A DNA stretch of 64,000 bases from Pteria penguin (Eukaryota > Mollusca > Bivalvia > Pterioida > Pteriidae), in NCBI GenBank assembly GCA_035048485.1, contig CM068593.1:1626455-1690454 (forward strand), given 5' to 3'. Under the pieces are notes generated by a model, which was given only the letters and a program-made list of their open reading frames with translations, did not search any database and was not told the origin of the DNA. Shown one piece after another: positions 11,341 through 23,633 of this stretch; position 1 is the stretch's first letter, and every line of letters begins with the position of its first letter. The position numbers and the translations under genes were made by a program.

Positions 11341-11639
11341 CCTCTCTCATTTCAATTTGATTCCCTATTAAGGATGCTGATATTATCTTACAAAGTATAG
11401 TGTGAAAAATCAGAATTTTTTAAACAAAATTACATCGTTTCCTTTGGAGAATTTAATTTCTATCGAAAGCGAATTGCAACACCAGTATTTTAAGTTCTTG
11501 ATGTGCCAATGAAAATTCAACAAACATTTGTGATGCTATGTCATGAAGATCTGGCAAGTTCAACTAATCTGACAAATTTATCAAGGAACGCAAATTACAA
11601 CAAATCATACTGTAGCAATAGTAATTTTTTATCTTGTTT

Positions 11640-12175
11640 TACGACCTCAACATGTATGTGTTACCAGTTAACATCCCTGTCGGTTACGACATAGCACATA
11701 TTACCCGTTACCATCTGTATCTGTACCACTTTTAGCAGCATGTTGCAGTTTAATAACATGCCTTACCAATTATCATCTGTATCTGTACCAGTTTCAAAAA
11801 TATATCTTTCAAGTTAGGTTTTGGGTTTATACCGGATTTAGTAGCAACTATTACCGGATACCATCTGAATCTGTAACACTTTCAATAGCATTTTACCAGT
11901 TACCACCTGTATATGTACTGGTTTTATTAGCTTGTGCTACCAGATACCACATGTATTGGTACTTGTTTTAAAAGCATGTATTACCAATTACCACCTGTAT
12001 CTGTATGGGTGTTATTGTAGTTGTTACCAGTTACCATCTATACCAGTACCACTTTCAATAGCGTGTGTTCCGAGATACCATCTGTGTCTGTTCCAGTTTT
12101 AATAGTATGTGCTACCAGATACATTCTATATTTGTACCAGATTTAAAAGCATGTCTTACAAACTACCATCTGTAT
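11640..12175. repeat. TACC-rich minisatellite, copy 2
   Basis: The same TTACCAGTTACCATCTGTAT/CTGTACCAGTTTTAATAGCA units as at 880-1330, in the same position within the duplicated block. Confidence 0.8.
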
Positions 12176-12185
12176 ATATTAAAAT

Positions 12186-12440
12186 CCCCCCCCCCCTACT
12201 CATTCTCTTCTCTTTTTCCCTCCTCGGACCTTGATCTACACATGATCTGTGGTTGTTGGTTGGTTGATTGGTGGTTTACGTCGCTGTCAACCATTTTTCA
12301 GTTAAATCACGACATGGAAGCAGGAGGTAACAAATATGTCCATCATGGTGGCGCACTCCGGGAATCGAAACCGGATCGAAGACGACGAACTGAGGCGACA
12401 ACATTTCTCCCCAGTTTCATTTCTGATAGAAGTGAAGTGA
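12186..12440 (+). repeat. Dispersed repeat with ACACATGATCTGTGGTTG core, copy 2
   Basis: A short C-run and then the segment found at 1362-1620, again with GACATGGAAGCAGGAGGT and GAATCGAAACCGGATC. The open frame at 12065-12451 crosses unrelated repeat units and is not believed. Confidence 0.75.
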
Positions 12441-12459
12441 TAATGTGCTGACAATCAAT

Positions 12460-13380
12460 AATTGCCAAGAGCAATGCCCAACATGGCTTTATACGCCCGC
12501 CACTTACTTTGGACGGGATCAATGTGAACGTATCTATTTATTACCCCCAAATTTGGATCTATTTGGTTATACATGTGTACTTTTATGAAATATTGAAATC
12601 CAAAAAGAGGTATCCAAGTCCCATAACTCTGTAACGACAAAACAGAATTTGATCAAAACTAAAAGGTGGCTTCCCCTACACTACTTAAGCATTCTGTATA
12701 AGTTCAATGAAAAACAACTGACGTTTACTTATGTTATTGTGTTATATAATATCTCCATAGCATCTTATCATAGAAAAAATATCAAAGTTCCATAACTCTG
12801 TCATGACAAAACAGAATTTGATCAAAATCAAAAGACAGCTTTCTCTACCTCTACTTAAGCATTCTGTATAAGTTTCATGAAAAACAACTGATGTTTACTA
12901 ATGTTATTGTGTGCCATATAATCTTACTTTAGCAAAATAAAATCGAATTCCCATAACTCTGGAACGACAATACAGAATTTGCTCAAAATTGAAAGGTGGC
13001 TTTCCCTACATTATCAAAGCATTCTGTATAAGCTTCATGAGAAAAATGTTACGTTTACTTAAGTTATCGGGTTCCATAGCTTCTTTTTATAGTAAAACTA
13101 AAATCCGGAACGACAAATCAGGATTTGCTCAAAATCGAAAGGCGGCTTCCCCTACACTATTTAAGCATTCTGTAAGAGTTCATGAAAAATAGCTGACGTT
13201 TACTAAAGTTATCACGTTCCATAGTGGTCCGGCCGACAGACAGGCGGATGGACAGAGCTATACCATAATATGACTGGTCTTTCCTCGGACGTATAAAAAG
13301 CTGAACAGTAAATACAGAAAGAGAAAAAAATCAACACAATTCTTTTATTTGATTCTAGATGAAAGACAGAAAATGTGGTT
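12460..13380 (+). repeat. About 160-bp tandem repeat, copy 2
   Basis: About five diverged units with CCATAACTCTGTAACGACAA, AGAATTTGATCAAAA and TTAAGCATTCTGTATAAG, ending in CGACAGACAGGCGGATGGAC and an AAAAGCTGAACAGTAAATAC tail. It is longer than copy 1, as expected of a tandem array. Confidence 0.8.
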
Positions 13381-13408
13381 ATGTTTTTTAAACCATAAGA
13401 AAAAGAAA

Positions 13409-14600
13409 CAAGAGGCGCAAGTGGGCCTATATCGTTCACCTGAGTACCTAGATAACAGTCATGCGGGATGAAAGAAGTCATTTATTTTTGCATTACTGTG
13501 ACTAAGTCAACACAAATGTTGAAAATATGTCAAATTATATTTCAGACCAGAATAAAAAACAACAGGTTTTTGCACATCCATTCCGGTGATTTTGATATTG
13601 GCATTTGCTCTGTCTGTGCAAGATGTGATTCAGGGCAACAAGTTTGTCATTTTTTTTTTTAGATGGGGCCTTTTGTTGACTGATTTCAAGTCTGGGTCAT
13701 GAACAACAAATGTTTCAAATATTGTCCAGATCCAACTTAAAATGGCTTAATTTCATATGTTGAGTGTTGAGAAACTTATTCAGATTGTGTAAAAAAAATG
13801 AAGAAAAAAATTTGACCACAGAGGGATTTGAACCGCTACTCTCCATATTTTAATTACCAAGTGGTATATGTACCATTGTGAGACCCATTGTTTAGAGATG
13901 GTGGCACCATCTTTTGACCAGTTTGGATGAAATGTAAAAATTGATAGAGGACCTATAGTACTTCATGTATACCATGTTTCATTCAAAGCTTTCATGTGGT
14001 ACATGTGTATAACAGCAGAAGTTAAAAATGTGAAGAATTGTCCCTATACATCTTCATTTGGAAGTCTTAAAAAATTCAAAGAAAATCCAAAATTTGAGAT
14101 CTTGACAAAATTCTTTCAAAATCACATTCCTTATCATAATTACGATCAAAATAGTTCTTTAGAAATCATCCTTATCAATTAACTAGAAAATATGACACTT
14201 TTCCGCATTTGAATCACCAGATCCAAAAGAAAAAGTTGTAAAAACTTTGATTTTGGAAGGGAACCAAAATGACAATTATTTCTTCAATCATCCCTTTAGA
14301 TTAGTTCTATGCATTCTGTTTGTCTTTGTATACAGCCAGTATGAAGAAGATTGTCAAAGGAGGGTACTCTTTAGTGACCTACTTTTGACTGTGGTTTCGT
14401 CCCCTGTGAAGAAATCTACACCAAAACAACAAAAATTGAAGGGGGTCATAAGTGATTTATTTCTACCAAGTCTTATTAAAATCCTTCAAACAGTTTTGTG
14501 AAAAAGTTGAAAATGTGAAAATTGGCCAACCATCCCCCATTTCTTTTGACTTCTTAAAAACAATTCATAAAAAAAATCCAAAAATATATTGACATTTACA
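13409..14600 (+). mobile_element. E element, copy 2 (3'-truncated)
   Basis: It starts with CAAGAGGCGCAAGTGGGCC and GTTCACCTGAGTACCTAG and follows the family through GAGTGTTGAGAAAC, GGATTTGAACCGCTACTCTC, GTCCCTATACATCTTCATTT and GGGAACCAAAATGACAAT. It ends near 14600 without the terminal hairpin, just before the gene at 14636. Confidence 0.85.
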
Positions 14601-14635
14601 CACTGTACATGCTAGTGTATACTATCTACAACAGT

Positions 14636-15544
14636 TTAACACGTGACGGAGTACACTGATATCACGTCACGCTTGTCTGTGTCAGGATTGTAGCTGACAT
14701 ACAGCTTTTCTCTTTGACCGTCATAATATATGTACTGAGGCCTGCCGTCCATGTCTTTCTCCTCCATCAGTTTACCTTCATACTTTCCCAATTTTGATAA
14801 TAAAGGTAAACAACCGGAGTCATCAGCTACACACAGGACACCACATATTTCCGTTATACCGAATAGAACAGATGGCACGAGAGTGAACCATAATGGCTCA
14901 CCCTGAACAGACACACATAATACACCACTATTGACACCCCAGCACAGCACGTAAATATTATGGGAGTGATCGTCCATATAGATATCCCGGCCGAGTGTTA
15001 TTTTCTTTCCAAATGCTTTCTCTAGTGTTATGTGCCTGAAGTGTTCCCCCTGCCTGTCCAGTATCGTGATGGTGTTGTGGCCACTGTGTAACACACAGTA
15101 GTATGTACCATCATACATGATAGCGCGGGCGGCATACTCTACCCGGTATGTAACATGACTACGTGTTACTGTCTGGCCGTGTATGTTCCATATGTACACT
15201 GTGTTACTGAGTCCACATGTAGCGAATGTGTCATCACTGACACGAGTGATCCCGAATGTATTATCCTCGAGAGCAGTAGATGACAGATAAACACCGCTAT
15301 CATTGAACAACTGGAGCATCTTGTTACCATTATCTACTACGACGACTTGACCAGCTACAGTCAATACACCACGGACAAATATTTTATCGTCAGACCTTTT
15401 GACATTGATGTCTATGCAGTGTCCGGCATTCAGGTTACCAGGATCAGATTGTCGTGACGATTTCTTGTCACTTCTTGGTAAAGCTACATGTTTACTTTGA
15501 CCTTTACACTCTCTGCTCTTCAAGGCCACCTGGGCTGCCTCCAT
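14636..15544 (-). CDS. NHL-like six-blade propeller protein lacking the B-box
   Basis: An open frame of 302 residues on the minus strand, 70-80% similar by eye to residues 81-383 of the intact family member at 59076-60227. Residues about 1-55 are the basic linker (KKSSRQSDPGNLNAGHCIDI). From about 60 to the end come six repeating blades, each with a VVVVDNGNKMLQLFND-like strand pair, including MYDGTYYCVLHSGHNTI and YIYYDGQREKLYVSYNPDT. It ends in SVYSVTC like its relative. The start used is the first Met (MEAAQVALK), where similarity to the relative stops; the zinc-binding B-box is absent and I find no B-box exon upstream to 16057. It may be a truncated but expressed binding protein, or a young pseudogene that has not yet acquired stops. 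An E element abuts its 3' side. The molecular role is unknown. Confidence 0.7.
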   Translation of the reverse strand: MEAAQVALKSRECKGQSKHVALPRSDKKSSRQSDPGNLNAGHCIDINVKRSDDKIFVRGVLTVAGQVVVVDNGNKMLQLFNDSGVYLSSTALEDNTFGITRVSDDTFATCGLSNTVYIWNIHGQTVTRSHVTYRVEYAARAIMYDGTYYCVLHSGHNTITILDRQGEHFRHITLEKAFGKKITLGRDIYMDDHSHNIYVLCWGVNSGVLCVSVQGEPLWFTLVPSVLFGITEICGVLCVADDSGCLPLLSKLGKYEGKLMEEKDMDGRPQYIYYDGQREKLYVSYNPDTDKRDVISVYSVTC

Positions 15545-16057
15545 TCTATATTCGTCGAACCATTTGATGGGACCTAGTATAGATATTTAAAGGATATATG
15601 AACTTGACAAATATGAGAAATTCTTATTAATTTTAAGGTACAAACCCATTGTCTTTAAAATTTGACAAATAACTCACATTTTTCAATTGTTCAATAGTAT
15701 TCACTAGAGTGCTAAGGTAAACAAAAACTGCTCGTTCTTTAACATCCAGAAACTAAAGAGTTCAATCTATTTTGGTTCTCCATATCACTTCACACTTATT
15801 CAATATATTAACTTCATTATATTTATGTAATATTGTTGCTGTTTGCAGTAACACTTCGATGATTGACAGGCTTCATTGACATTGCAAGGGTGTGAAACTG
15901 GCACATAAACTTGTTTATATTTTCGCATATAAATTCCAGAGTTATTCAAAGGTATATAATATGCGAAAATGACATTATATTGAATATCTATGAAGAAACT
16001 TACAGAAAGAATATAATATAAATTTCAACGTCACCAACATTTTAATACAGACATGTT
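15545..16057. other. AT-rich spacer upstream of the B-box-less gene
   Basis: Similarity to the intact family gene fades within about 20 bp of the start codon. No B-box codons, splice acceptor with matching context, or known repeat is apparent. Confidence 0.5.
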
Positions 16058-16071
16058 AAATTTCTGTATGA

Positions 16072-16344
16072 AGCCGGCGTGGCCTAGTGGTATCGGACTC
16101 CTGATCGGGAAGCCGGGGTTCAAGTCCCGCTCTGGTCATGCCGGTGTCATGTCTTTCGGATGAGACAGTAAAAACCGAGGTCTCGTGTCGTGTTATGCAT
16201 GGTACGTTCAAGATCCCTCACTGCTTCGTGTGGGTCCGTTGCAAAAGGTAAAAATTTATATGCCCCGCATCAGTCAGATGCCGTCACCATATACGTGAAA
16301 TATTCATGGTGTGACGTAAAACAAAAATCAATCAATCAATCAAT
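16072..16344 (+). mobile_element. tRNA-derived SINE, copy 1
   Basis: The head carries pol III promoter boxes: box A-like TGGCCTAGTGGTATC and box B-like GGGTTCAAGTCCC. The body contains GAGACAGTAAAAACCGAG and CAGATGCCGTCACCATATA, and the tail is ATCAATCAATCAATC. A 14-bp target duplication, AAATTTCTGTATGA, flanks it exactly (16058-16071 and 16345-16358), so its limits are certain. It encodes no protein and would move with LINE machinery. Confidence 0.93.
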
Positions 16345-16358
16345 AAATTTCTGTATGA

Positions 16359-19150
16359 GTTAAATCTTTCGTAATCTAAACACTTCTTGATCTTGATCAG
16401 TGTGGCGGAATAGACCATGTGTGTAATTTAATGGATGACTCCGAAATCACAACATCATTATCATCAATTTTCCATGTTCGATGGAAGAAAATTACCATAT
16501 ACCGGATATAAGTAAGACATGTTCAACTAATAATCGACTTATTCTTATATTGGTCAAACATAGCACCTAAAACTAGCTCTTATTGAAATAGTTAATCATT
16601 AAAATTAACATATATATATATATATCATGGCTCAAATGTATATGTTGGAACAACCTACAAATAATTTGAAAGAAACTGAACATCTTAATTGTACCTTGTT
16701 CCTTTTGATTTAGGAAAAATAAGACGAATGTGGTAATATCATTAATGTATCATCATCAAAACCGAAAAAAAAAAAAACATGAAACCAGCCATTTTTATCT
16801 ATTTATTTATTCTATTTCTCTATTTGAATAGACATGATTAATGTGAATAATAATAGTAACAAAAATGCTCCAGATGCAATGATATCACACTTGCAACGAT
16901 CATTTCTCATCACAATTGGATAAATTCACCAGAACATTATGCTATATTACAGATACCCGCTCTTATCTATGTCCTTAGTCCATTTGCCCTTAGAAAGTGA
17001 CAGGTAATTTCACAAGTAATTAGCTGGCTATTAGAATATAGATATTGTCAAGCAAGCTGACACAAGCCAGTGAATGGGGCTTCAAAATAATTTAATTGCA
17101 ATATAAACACTACAAGTAAATTTGAAAACCAAATTTATATATGGGTACACAATACTGCCTTTATTTAAGTAAGGTAGGTATTTGACCTATATATATGGCC
17201 CAACATAGAGAAATGCCCCAATTTTGAGCCCCTAAAATCATACATCGCATTGACCTCTAGTGCACAAATTACAATACATTAGTAAGGAAATTTGCTCTTA
17301 ATAGTTGCATGCATTTACTAATTATTTTATTTTTGGCAAATAAATTCAATTTAATATTTCTGCATTCATCAAACTTTTTTTTTATACCTTTACAGTTTAT
17401 CATTCTTTAAATCAACAATCTTTATATAATTTTTCAGCTACTCCATCAAGGCATTGATGTTTAATGTTTTTCTTGCATTTTAAGGCAAAAGTTTTGTATC
17501 GATAAAACAAGTATTTCAGTCAAAATTAAATTTACAGTTTCACATAAATTTGACGCTAGTGGAATTTGCATGAATGGATGAATAATGCAATCGGGTGTAA
17601 AGCTGCATATTTGCTATCAAAGAACTCCTACTTTATTGAATATGGACTTGTTTGTAGTATTCAGCAATTCAATTCTAAACTGGAAAATACTGCAATTCTT
17701 TTGAGAAAAAGTTTATTTAGCATTTTACAAAAATCAATCTTTTCCATATCAGAAAAAAAGTTATTACATCACAATTTGCTGGTAAGACTTATATTCTTAT
17801 CACAAAACCCCAAATAATAATACTTAATGTTTATAGACAGATATAACATTTTTCAGATATTTATATTGTTATTTCTGATAATTGATAATTTCAAATATAT
17901 CACTTAATAGCAAGAATGAAGTTAGTTTTTAAGTTGTATTTCCAATGTAAATCTTTCCGACTTACAGTTTCACTTCTGTCATTAATGATAACTTTAATAG
18001 TACAACTGTTTTAGATAAACCAACTGCACTAATACAATTAATAAAACATTTTATTATTAATTGTTTTACAGTGTCATAAGTTTATCTATGAAGTTTATTA
18101 TAAAGCAAGAGATAAGTCTTCTGAAAACTGTTACCGAGACGAATTTCATGAAAGAATTTATTAGTAACAATTGATAAAGTCCTTGATGGAAGATTTTTAT
18201 TATGACACTCTACAAGTTTTATGTATGAGATTACTTCCTACCAAAATTTGATTAGACTTTAACCAAACTACTTATCCAAGTTATTCAAGATTATATCTTT
18301 TACGCATAAATTTTCTTTTTTACTTTAACATGGGATACTACATTTTTCATATGAATATACGCTGCTTACTCCATTCTACTTCAAACTTTTTTACATACAC
18401 CCTTTGTCTATGATACCAAAATCATATACATTTGAGTTTTATTAATACATGTAGTCTGGAATTCATATTTCTAGATAGAGTAAATTGATAGTGTATTAGC
18501 CTTTCAGTTTTATACATTCATTTTGATGGGAGTTCATAATAAGGATTTAGTGAGTAAGACTCTGTATCATATTAACATAAATTTATTTGATATTTGTTTG
18601 TAAATAGATATATTTTTAATCTATTTTCCTGGCTTAATTTTCCTTCATTCAAAACACTTTAAAAAAACTTTTAGTAATTATCATATAAAACCTGTATATG
18701 TTAATTCAAATGTTGAAAGTAATAATTAGTTCACTGTATAATTTCAATCACAATAAATGTATTAGTAGTAGTAATATTTAAGAAAACATACATAATCTTT
18801 AAAAGTATATAATACATACTTTACTCAAGGGTGTGGGTCATTAGTGTAGCATTCTTCTTTATGTAGCAATGTGGTAACTAGAATAAACATCTGTTTACAT
18901 TAGTTAAATCAATTCTTATAATTATGCACATTTTAATTTTAACGACATACAAGAATAGTTATATGATGGTAAGTATTTTGAACCAACAACTTTACTAGTT
19001 TATATTTCATTTGACTATCAAGAAGGCAGGCTTTGTGTAGAGAATAAGCACCAGATTGTGCTAGTATGCTTAAAATGTGGTTGTCTCATGCTTCCATGTT
19101 ACAATACAACTGAAAAATTGTTGAAAATTACCTAAAACACCAGTCAATCA
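16359..19150. other. Long AT-rich spacer
   Basis: About 2.8 kb with no recognisable gene, tRNA-like head or inverted repeat. Short runs (TATATATATATAT at 16612, an A-run at 16765) are the only simple sequences. The open frame at 17566-17817 has no composition or motif that suggests a protein. Confidence 0.55.
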
Positions 19151-19154
19151 AATC

Positions 19155-20405
19155 AAACTAGAGCAGTCCTAACCTAACAAACACCCCTACAGCAACAAAG
19201 TAGAAACATGCAATAATTCATCCCAATATACATCACTGGTATAAGTGTAATGGATGTCCCACTTACGAGCACATTTTGAGGTAAAATCAATGAAAACAAG
19301 GTTTTATCCATTGTGTCTATTGTGACCTTGAACTTTGACATGTGACCTTGGTTCAAGGTCATGACACACCCTTAGATCCTAAGCAACGATTCTGTGAAAT
19401 ATTATTGAAATCCGTGCACAGGGAAAGAATTTATGGCCCGGACAAGGTTATGCTAATTGTGTCTATTGTGATCTTGAGTTTTGACCTATGATTGCAGTTC
19501 AAGGTCATGACACACTCTTGGATGCAAAGCAACAATTCTGTGAAATGTCATTGAAATTTATGCACAGGGGAAGAAGCTATGTTCTGGACAAGGTTTTAAT
19601 TATTCTGTCTATTATAATTTTGACCTTTGACCTATGACCCTGGTTTCAAGTTGTGACACACCCCTGGATCCTAAGCAATTATTCTGTGAAATATTATTGA
19701 AATCCGTGCTCAGAAGAAGAAGTTATGGCGCGGACAAGGTTTTACTAATTGTGTCGATCATGACCTTGACCTTTGACCTTGGTTCAAAGTCATGACACAC
19801 CCTTGGATCCTAAGCAACAGCTCTTTTAAATATTAATGAAATCTGTGAACTGGATGGGAAGTGATGGCGCGGATTAAGTTATTGTTATTGTGTCTATTAT
19901 GACCTTGACCTTTCACCTATGATCCTGGTTCAAAGTCATGACACACCCTTCAATCCTATGCAACAATTCCGTAAGTATTATTGAAATCTGTGCACAGAGT
20001 GAGAAGTTATGGCCCGGACATAGTTTTTCTTATAGTGTCTATTATGATCTTGACCTTTGATCTATGACCTTTACACAAGATTATGACACACTCTTGGATC
20101 CTAAGCGACAATTCTGTGAAGTATTATTGAAATCTGTGCAGAGGAAGAAGTTATGGTCAGGAAAATGTTTTAATTATTGTGTCTATCATGACCTTGACCT
20201 TTGACCTATGTTATTGGTTCAAGGTCATGGCACACCCTTAGATCCTATGCAACAATTCTGTGAAATATTTTTGAAATCCGTGCACAAAGTGAGAAGTTAT
20301 GGCCCGGACAATGTTTGGTGCACAGGCAGACAGATAGACAGACAGACAGACAGGGTGATTCCTATATACCCCCCCTCCCCCAAACTTTGTTTGCAGGGGG
20401 TATAA
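19155..20405 (+). repeat. GACCTTGACC minisatellite (G family), copy 2
   Basis: After a head with CATGCAATAATTCATCCC and GGTATAAGTGTAATGGATGT come about seven units of roughly 137 bp. Each has TGACCTTGACCTTTGACCTA, GGTTCAAGGTCATGACACAC, CCTTGGATCCTAAGCAAC and GAAGTTATGGCCCGGACA. It ends in a CAGACAGATAGACAGACAG run and GGGGGTATAATG. AGGTCA-type half-sites are packed throughout. Confidence 0.88.
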
Positions 20406-20659
20406 TGACTGAACTGATAATTTGAAACCAATGACATCATATCATTATGTTGATACAGTAAAACACATGAAAGATTAATTACTTCAAATAGTATTAGATG
20501 TTTTAAGAATATATATTTATAGTACTAATAATCCATAAATAGAATGTATATCATGTAGAGTACATCTGTCAATTTATGTACAGTCAGTCACCAATCATTT
20601 ACAGTACAAAAAGAAGCATTTTCACCTGCATGATATATCATATGTATAGTGATGCATCT

Positions 20660-20875
20660 CCTGATACACAGCACAGTTTCCACTTACACACTTGATACAC
20701 AGCACAGTTTCCACTTACACACTTGATACACAGCACAGTTTCCACTTACACACTTGATACACAGCACAGTTTCCACTTACACACTTGATACACAGCACAG
20801 CTTCCACTTACACACCTGATACACAGCACAATTTCCACTTACACACCTGATACTCAGCACAGTTTCCACTTACAC
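20660..20875. repeat. 31-bp tandem repeat, about seven copies
   Basis: The unit reads GATACACAGCACAGTTTCCA followed by CTTACACACTT; copies are almost identical, with the last two diverged (CAATTTCC, TACTCAGC). A G-run follows at about 20917-20930. Confidence 0.93.
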
Positions 20876-20962
20876 AATAATCCCATTGGAAACATTTAAG
20901 GAATGAATATAATTTGGGGGGGGGGGGGGGTTGGATAGAGGTTTACCACGAAAAAAAAAAAA

Positions 20963-23494
20963 CAAGAGGCCCAAGTGGGCCTATATCGCTCACCTGAGTA
21001 CCTAGATGATCAGTCATGCATGAAGGAAGAATTCATTTATTTTTGCATTAATGTCACTAAGTCAACACAGATGCTGAAAATATGTCACATTTTATTTCAG
21101 GCTGGAATAAAAAACAACACTTTTTTGCACTTCCACTCAGGTGATTTTGATATTAAGCATTTCCTTTGTCTCTGCAAGATGTCATTCAGGGCAACAAGTT
21201 AGTCTTTTTCTTTAGGTGGGGCCTTTTGTTGACTGATTTCAAGTCTGGGTCATGAACAACAATTGTTTCAAATATTGTCCAGATCTAACTTAAAATTGCC
21301 TTATTTAATATGTTGAGTGTTGAGAAACATCTAAAAACTTATTTAGATGTGTAAAGAAATGAAAAAAAATTTTTTGACCACAGCTGGATTTGAACCGCTA
21401 CTCTCCATATTTCAATTACCAAGTGGTATATGTACCATTGTGAGAACTGCTTTTTAGACATGGTGGCATTATCTGTTAACCAATTCGGATGAAATTTACC
21501 ATATTGATAGAGGACCTATAGTACTTCATGTATACCATGATTCATTAAAATATTTCATGTTGTATAACAGCATAAGTTAAAGAAGTTTTTGAATTGTTCC
21601 TATACACCCTGATTTGGAAGTCTTAAAAAATTCATAGAAAATCCAAAAATTGAGATATTGACAAAATTCTTTCAAAGTAACAATCCTTTCCATAATTATG
21701 ATCACAATAGTCCATAAGAAATCATCATTATCAATTAACTAGGAAATATGACACTTTTTTTTTGCATTGAATCACCAAGTCCAAAGAAATGTCGAAAAAA
21801 ATTCTAAAATTTGATTTTGGAAGGGAACCAAAATGACAATACATCTTCACTCATCCCTCTAGATCATTTCTATGCATTCTGTTTGTCTCTGTATACAGCC
21901 CGTATGAAAAAGAATATTGTTAAAGGAGGGTACTCTTTTGTGACCTACTTTTGACTGTGGTGGCGCCACCTGTAAAGAGGTCTGGACAAAAACAACAGAA
22001 TTTGAAGAGGATCATAAGTGACTTATTTCTACCAAGATTTATTAAAATCCTTCAAACAGTTTTGTAGAAAAAGTTGAAATTGTGAAAAATGGCCTCCCCA
22101 CCCTTTTTTTTTTGGAAGTCTTAAACTTAAAATTCCTAATTTCATATTTTGAGAAACATCTAAACACTTATTTAGATGTCTAAAAAAAAAAAAAAAAATT
22201 TTTGACCACAGCTGGATTTGAACCGCTACTCTCCATATTTCAATTACCAAGTGGTATATGTGAGACCTACTTTTTAGACATGGTGGCATTATCTGTTAAC
22301 CAATTTGGATGAAATTTACCAAATTGATAGTAGACTTTTAGTACTTCATGTATTCCATGTTTCATTAAAATCTTTCATGTGGTTTTATAGAAAAAGTTCC
22401 CCCTTTTTTCTGGAAGTCTTAAAAAATTCATAAAAAATCCAAAAATTGAGATAACGACAAAATTCTTTCACAATAATATTCCTTACCACAATTGTGATCA
22501 AAATAGTCATTAAGAAATCATCAATATCAATTAACTGAAAAACATGACACTTTTCTTCATTGAAATGACTAAGTCTAGAAACACGTCAAAAAAGCGTAAA
22601 TTTCTATTTGATGGATCTTAACCCCGAACACAATTTTTAATAACCCATCTTTATAGATTGTTGAAATGCAATTAGTTTCCCCATTTATGTACTGGTTCTG
22701 GAGAAGAAGATGTTTGAAGAGGGGTACCCTTTTGGGCACTTTTGGTCCCGCCCTGGATCCACCCCTGAGGGAATCTGGATCCCGAACACAAACTTGGTAG
22801 AGGACCTTGAGTACTTACTTCCTAAGAGGTTTGATGAAATTCTGTGCAGCCAATCTGGAGAAGAAGTTGAAAATGTTTCAACCAATCAGAGCCAATGGCG
22901 GCCATCTTGGATCACGGACTAGCATAAAAAACACAAACTTGGTAGAGGACCTTGAGTACTTACTTCCTATGAAGTTTGGTGAAATTCTGTGCAGCTTTTC
23001 TGGAGGAAAAGTCGAAAATGTGTCAACCAATCAGAGCCAATGGCGGCCATCTTGGATCACGGATTGGCATAAAAAACACAAACTTTGTAGAGGACCTTGA
23101 GTACTTACTTCCTATGGAGTTTGGTGAAATTCTGTACAGCAGTTCTGGAGGAGAAGTTGAAAATGTGTCAACCAATCAGAGCCAATGGCGGCCATCTTGG
23201 ATTACGGATCGGCAAAAAAAACATAAACTTGGTAGAGGACCTTGAGTACTTACTTCCTATGAAGTTTGGTGAAATTCTGTGCAGCAGTTCTGGAGGAGAA
23301 GTCGAAAATGTGTCAACCAATCAGAGCCAATGGCGGCCATCTTGGATCATGGATCGGCATTAAAAACACAAACTTTGTAGAGGACCTTGAGTACTTACTT
23401 CCTATGGAGTTTAGTGAAATTCTGTGCAGCAGTTCTGGAGGAGAAGTCGAAAATGTGTCAACCAATCAGAGCCAATGGCGGCCATCTTGGATTA
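20963..23494 (+). mobile_element. E element, copy 3 (left part, duplicated)
   Basis: The 5' terminus GGGCCTATATCGCTCACCTGAG region is intact. The internal body repeats a segment (GGATTTGAACCGCTACTCTC at about 21390 and 22215). It then enters the 145-bp array. The element breaks at GGATTA where transposon sequence begins, so the 3' hairpin is missing in this copy. Confidence 0.85.
22795..23494 (+). repeat. 145-bp tandem array in E copy 3 (five units)
   Basis: Each unit contains CTTGGTAGAGGACCTTGAGT, ATGAAGTTTGGTGAAATTCT, TGTGTCAACCAATCAGAGCC and AATGGCGGCCATCTTGGAT. The unit length (about 145) is not a multiple of three, so the recurring open frames (for example FVEDLEYLLPMKFGEILCSS) shift with each unit and are not genes. 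Confidence 0.93.
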
Positions 23495-23633
23495 CGCAGC
23501 GTAGTTGAGGCGCTCCATGACGTCATGTACGTAAATATGCTTGTTTAAACGAGCATATTTATAAATTTATTTTTCCTTCATCAAAATAATTTTTCCTTTA
23601 CACAAAAGTGTCTTGTGTGCGAGTATCGCGACA

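Noticed and set aside
16072..16140. tRNA gene
   Set aside because: The head has box A and box B, but the cloverleaf is incomplete, and the sequence continues into a SINE body with a target duplication around the whole unit. The same holds at 32533 and 57125.
20660..20875. CRISPR-like array (also considered for 62440-64000)
   Set aside because: Units are directly adjacent with no unique spacers, in a eukaryotic context.
22710..23508. Set of overlapping ~90-residue frames (FVEDLEYLLPMKFGE type) repeated here, at 26817-27905, 32937-33285 and 37227-37774
   Set aside because: They are produced by a 145-bp tandem unit whose length is not a multiple of three; the frame changes from unit to unit and the array lies in a non-coding element.
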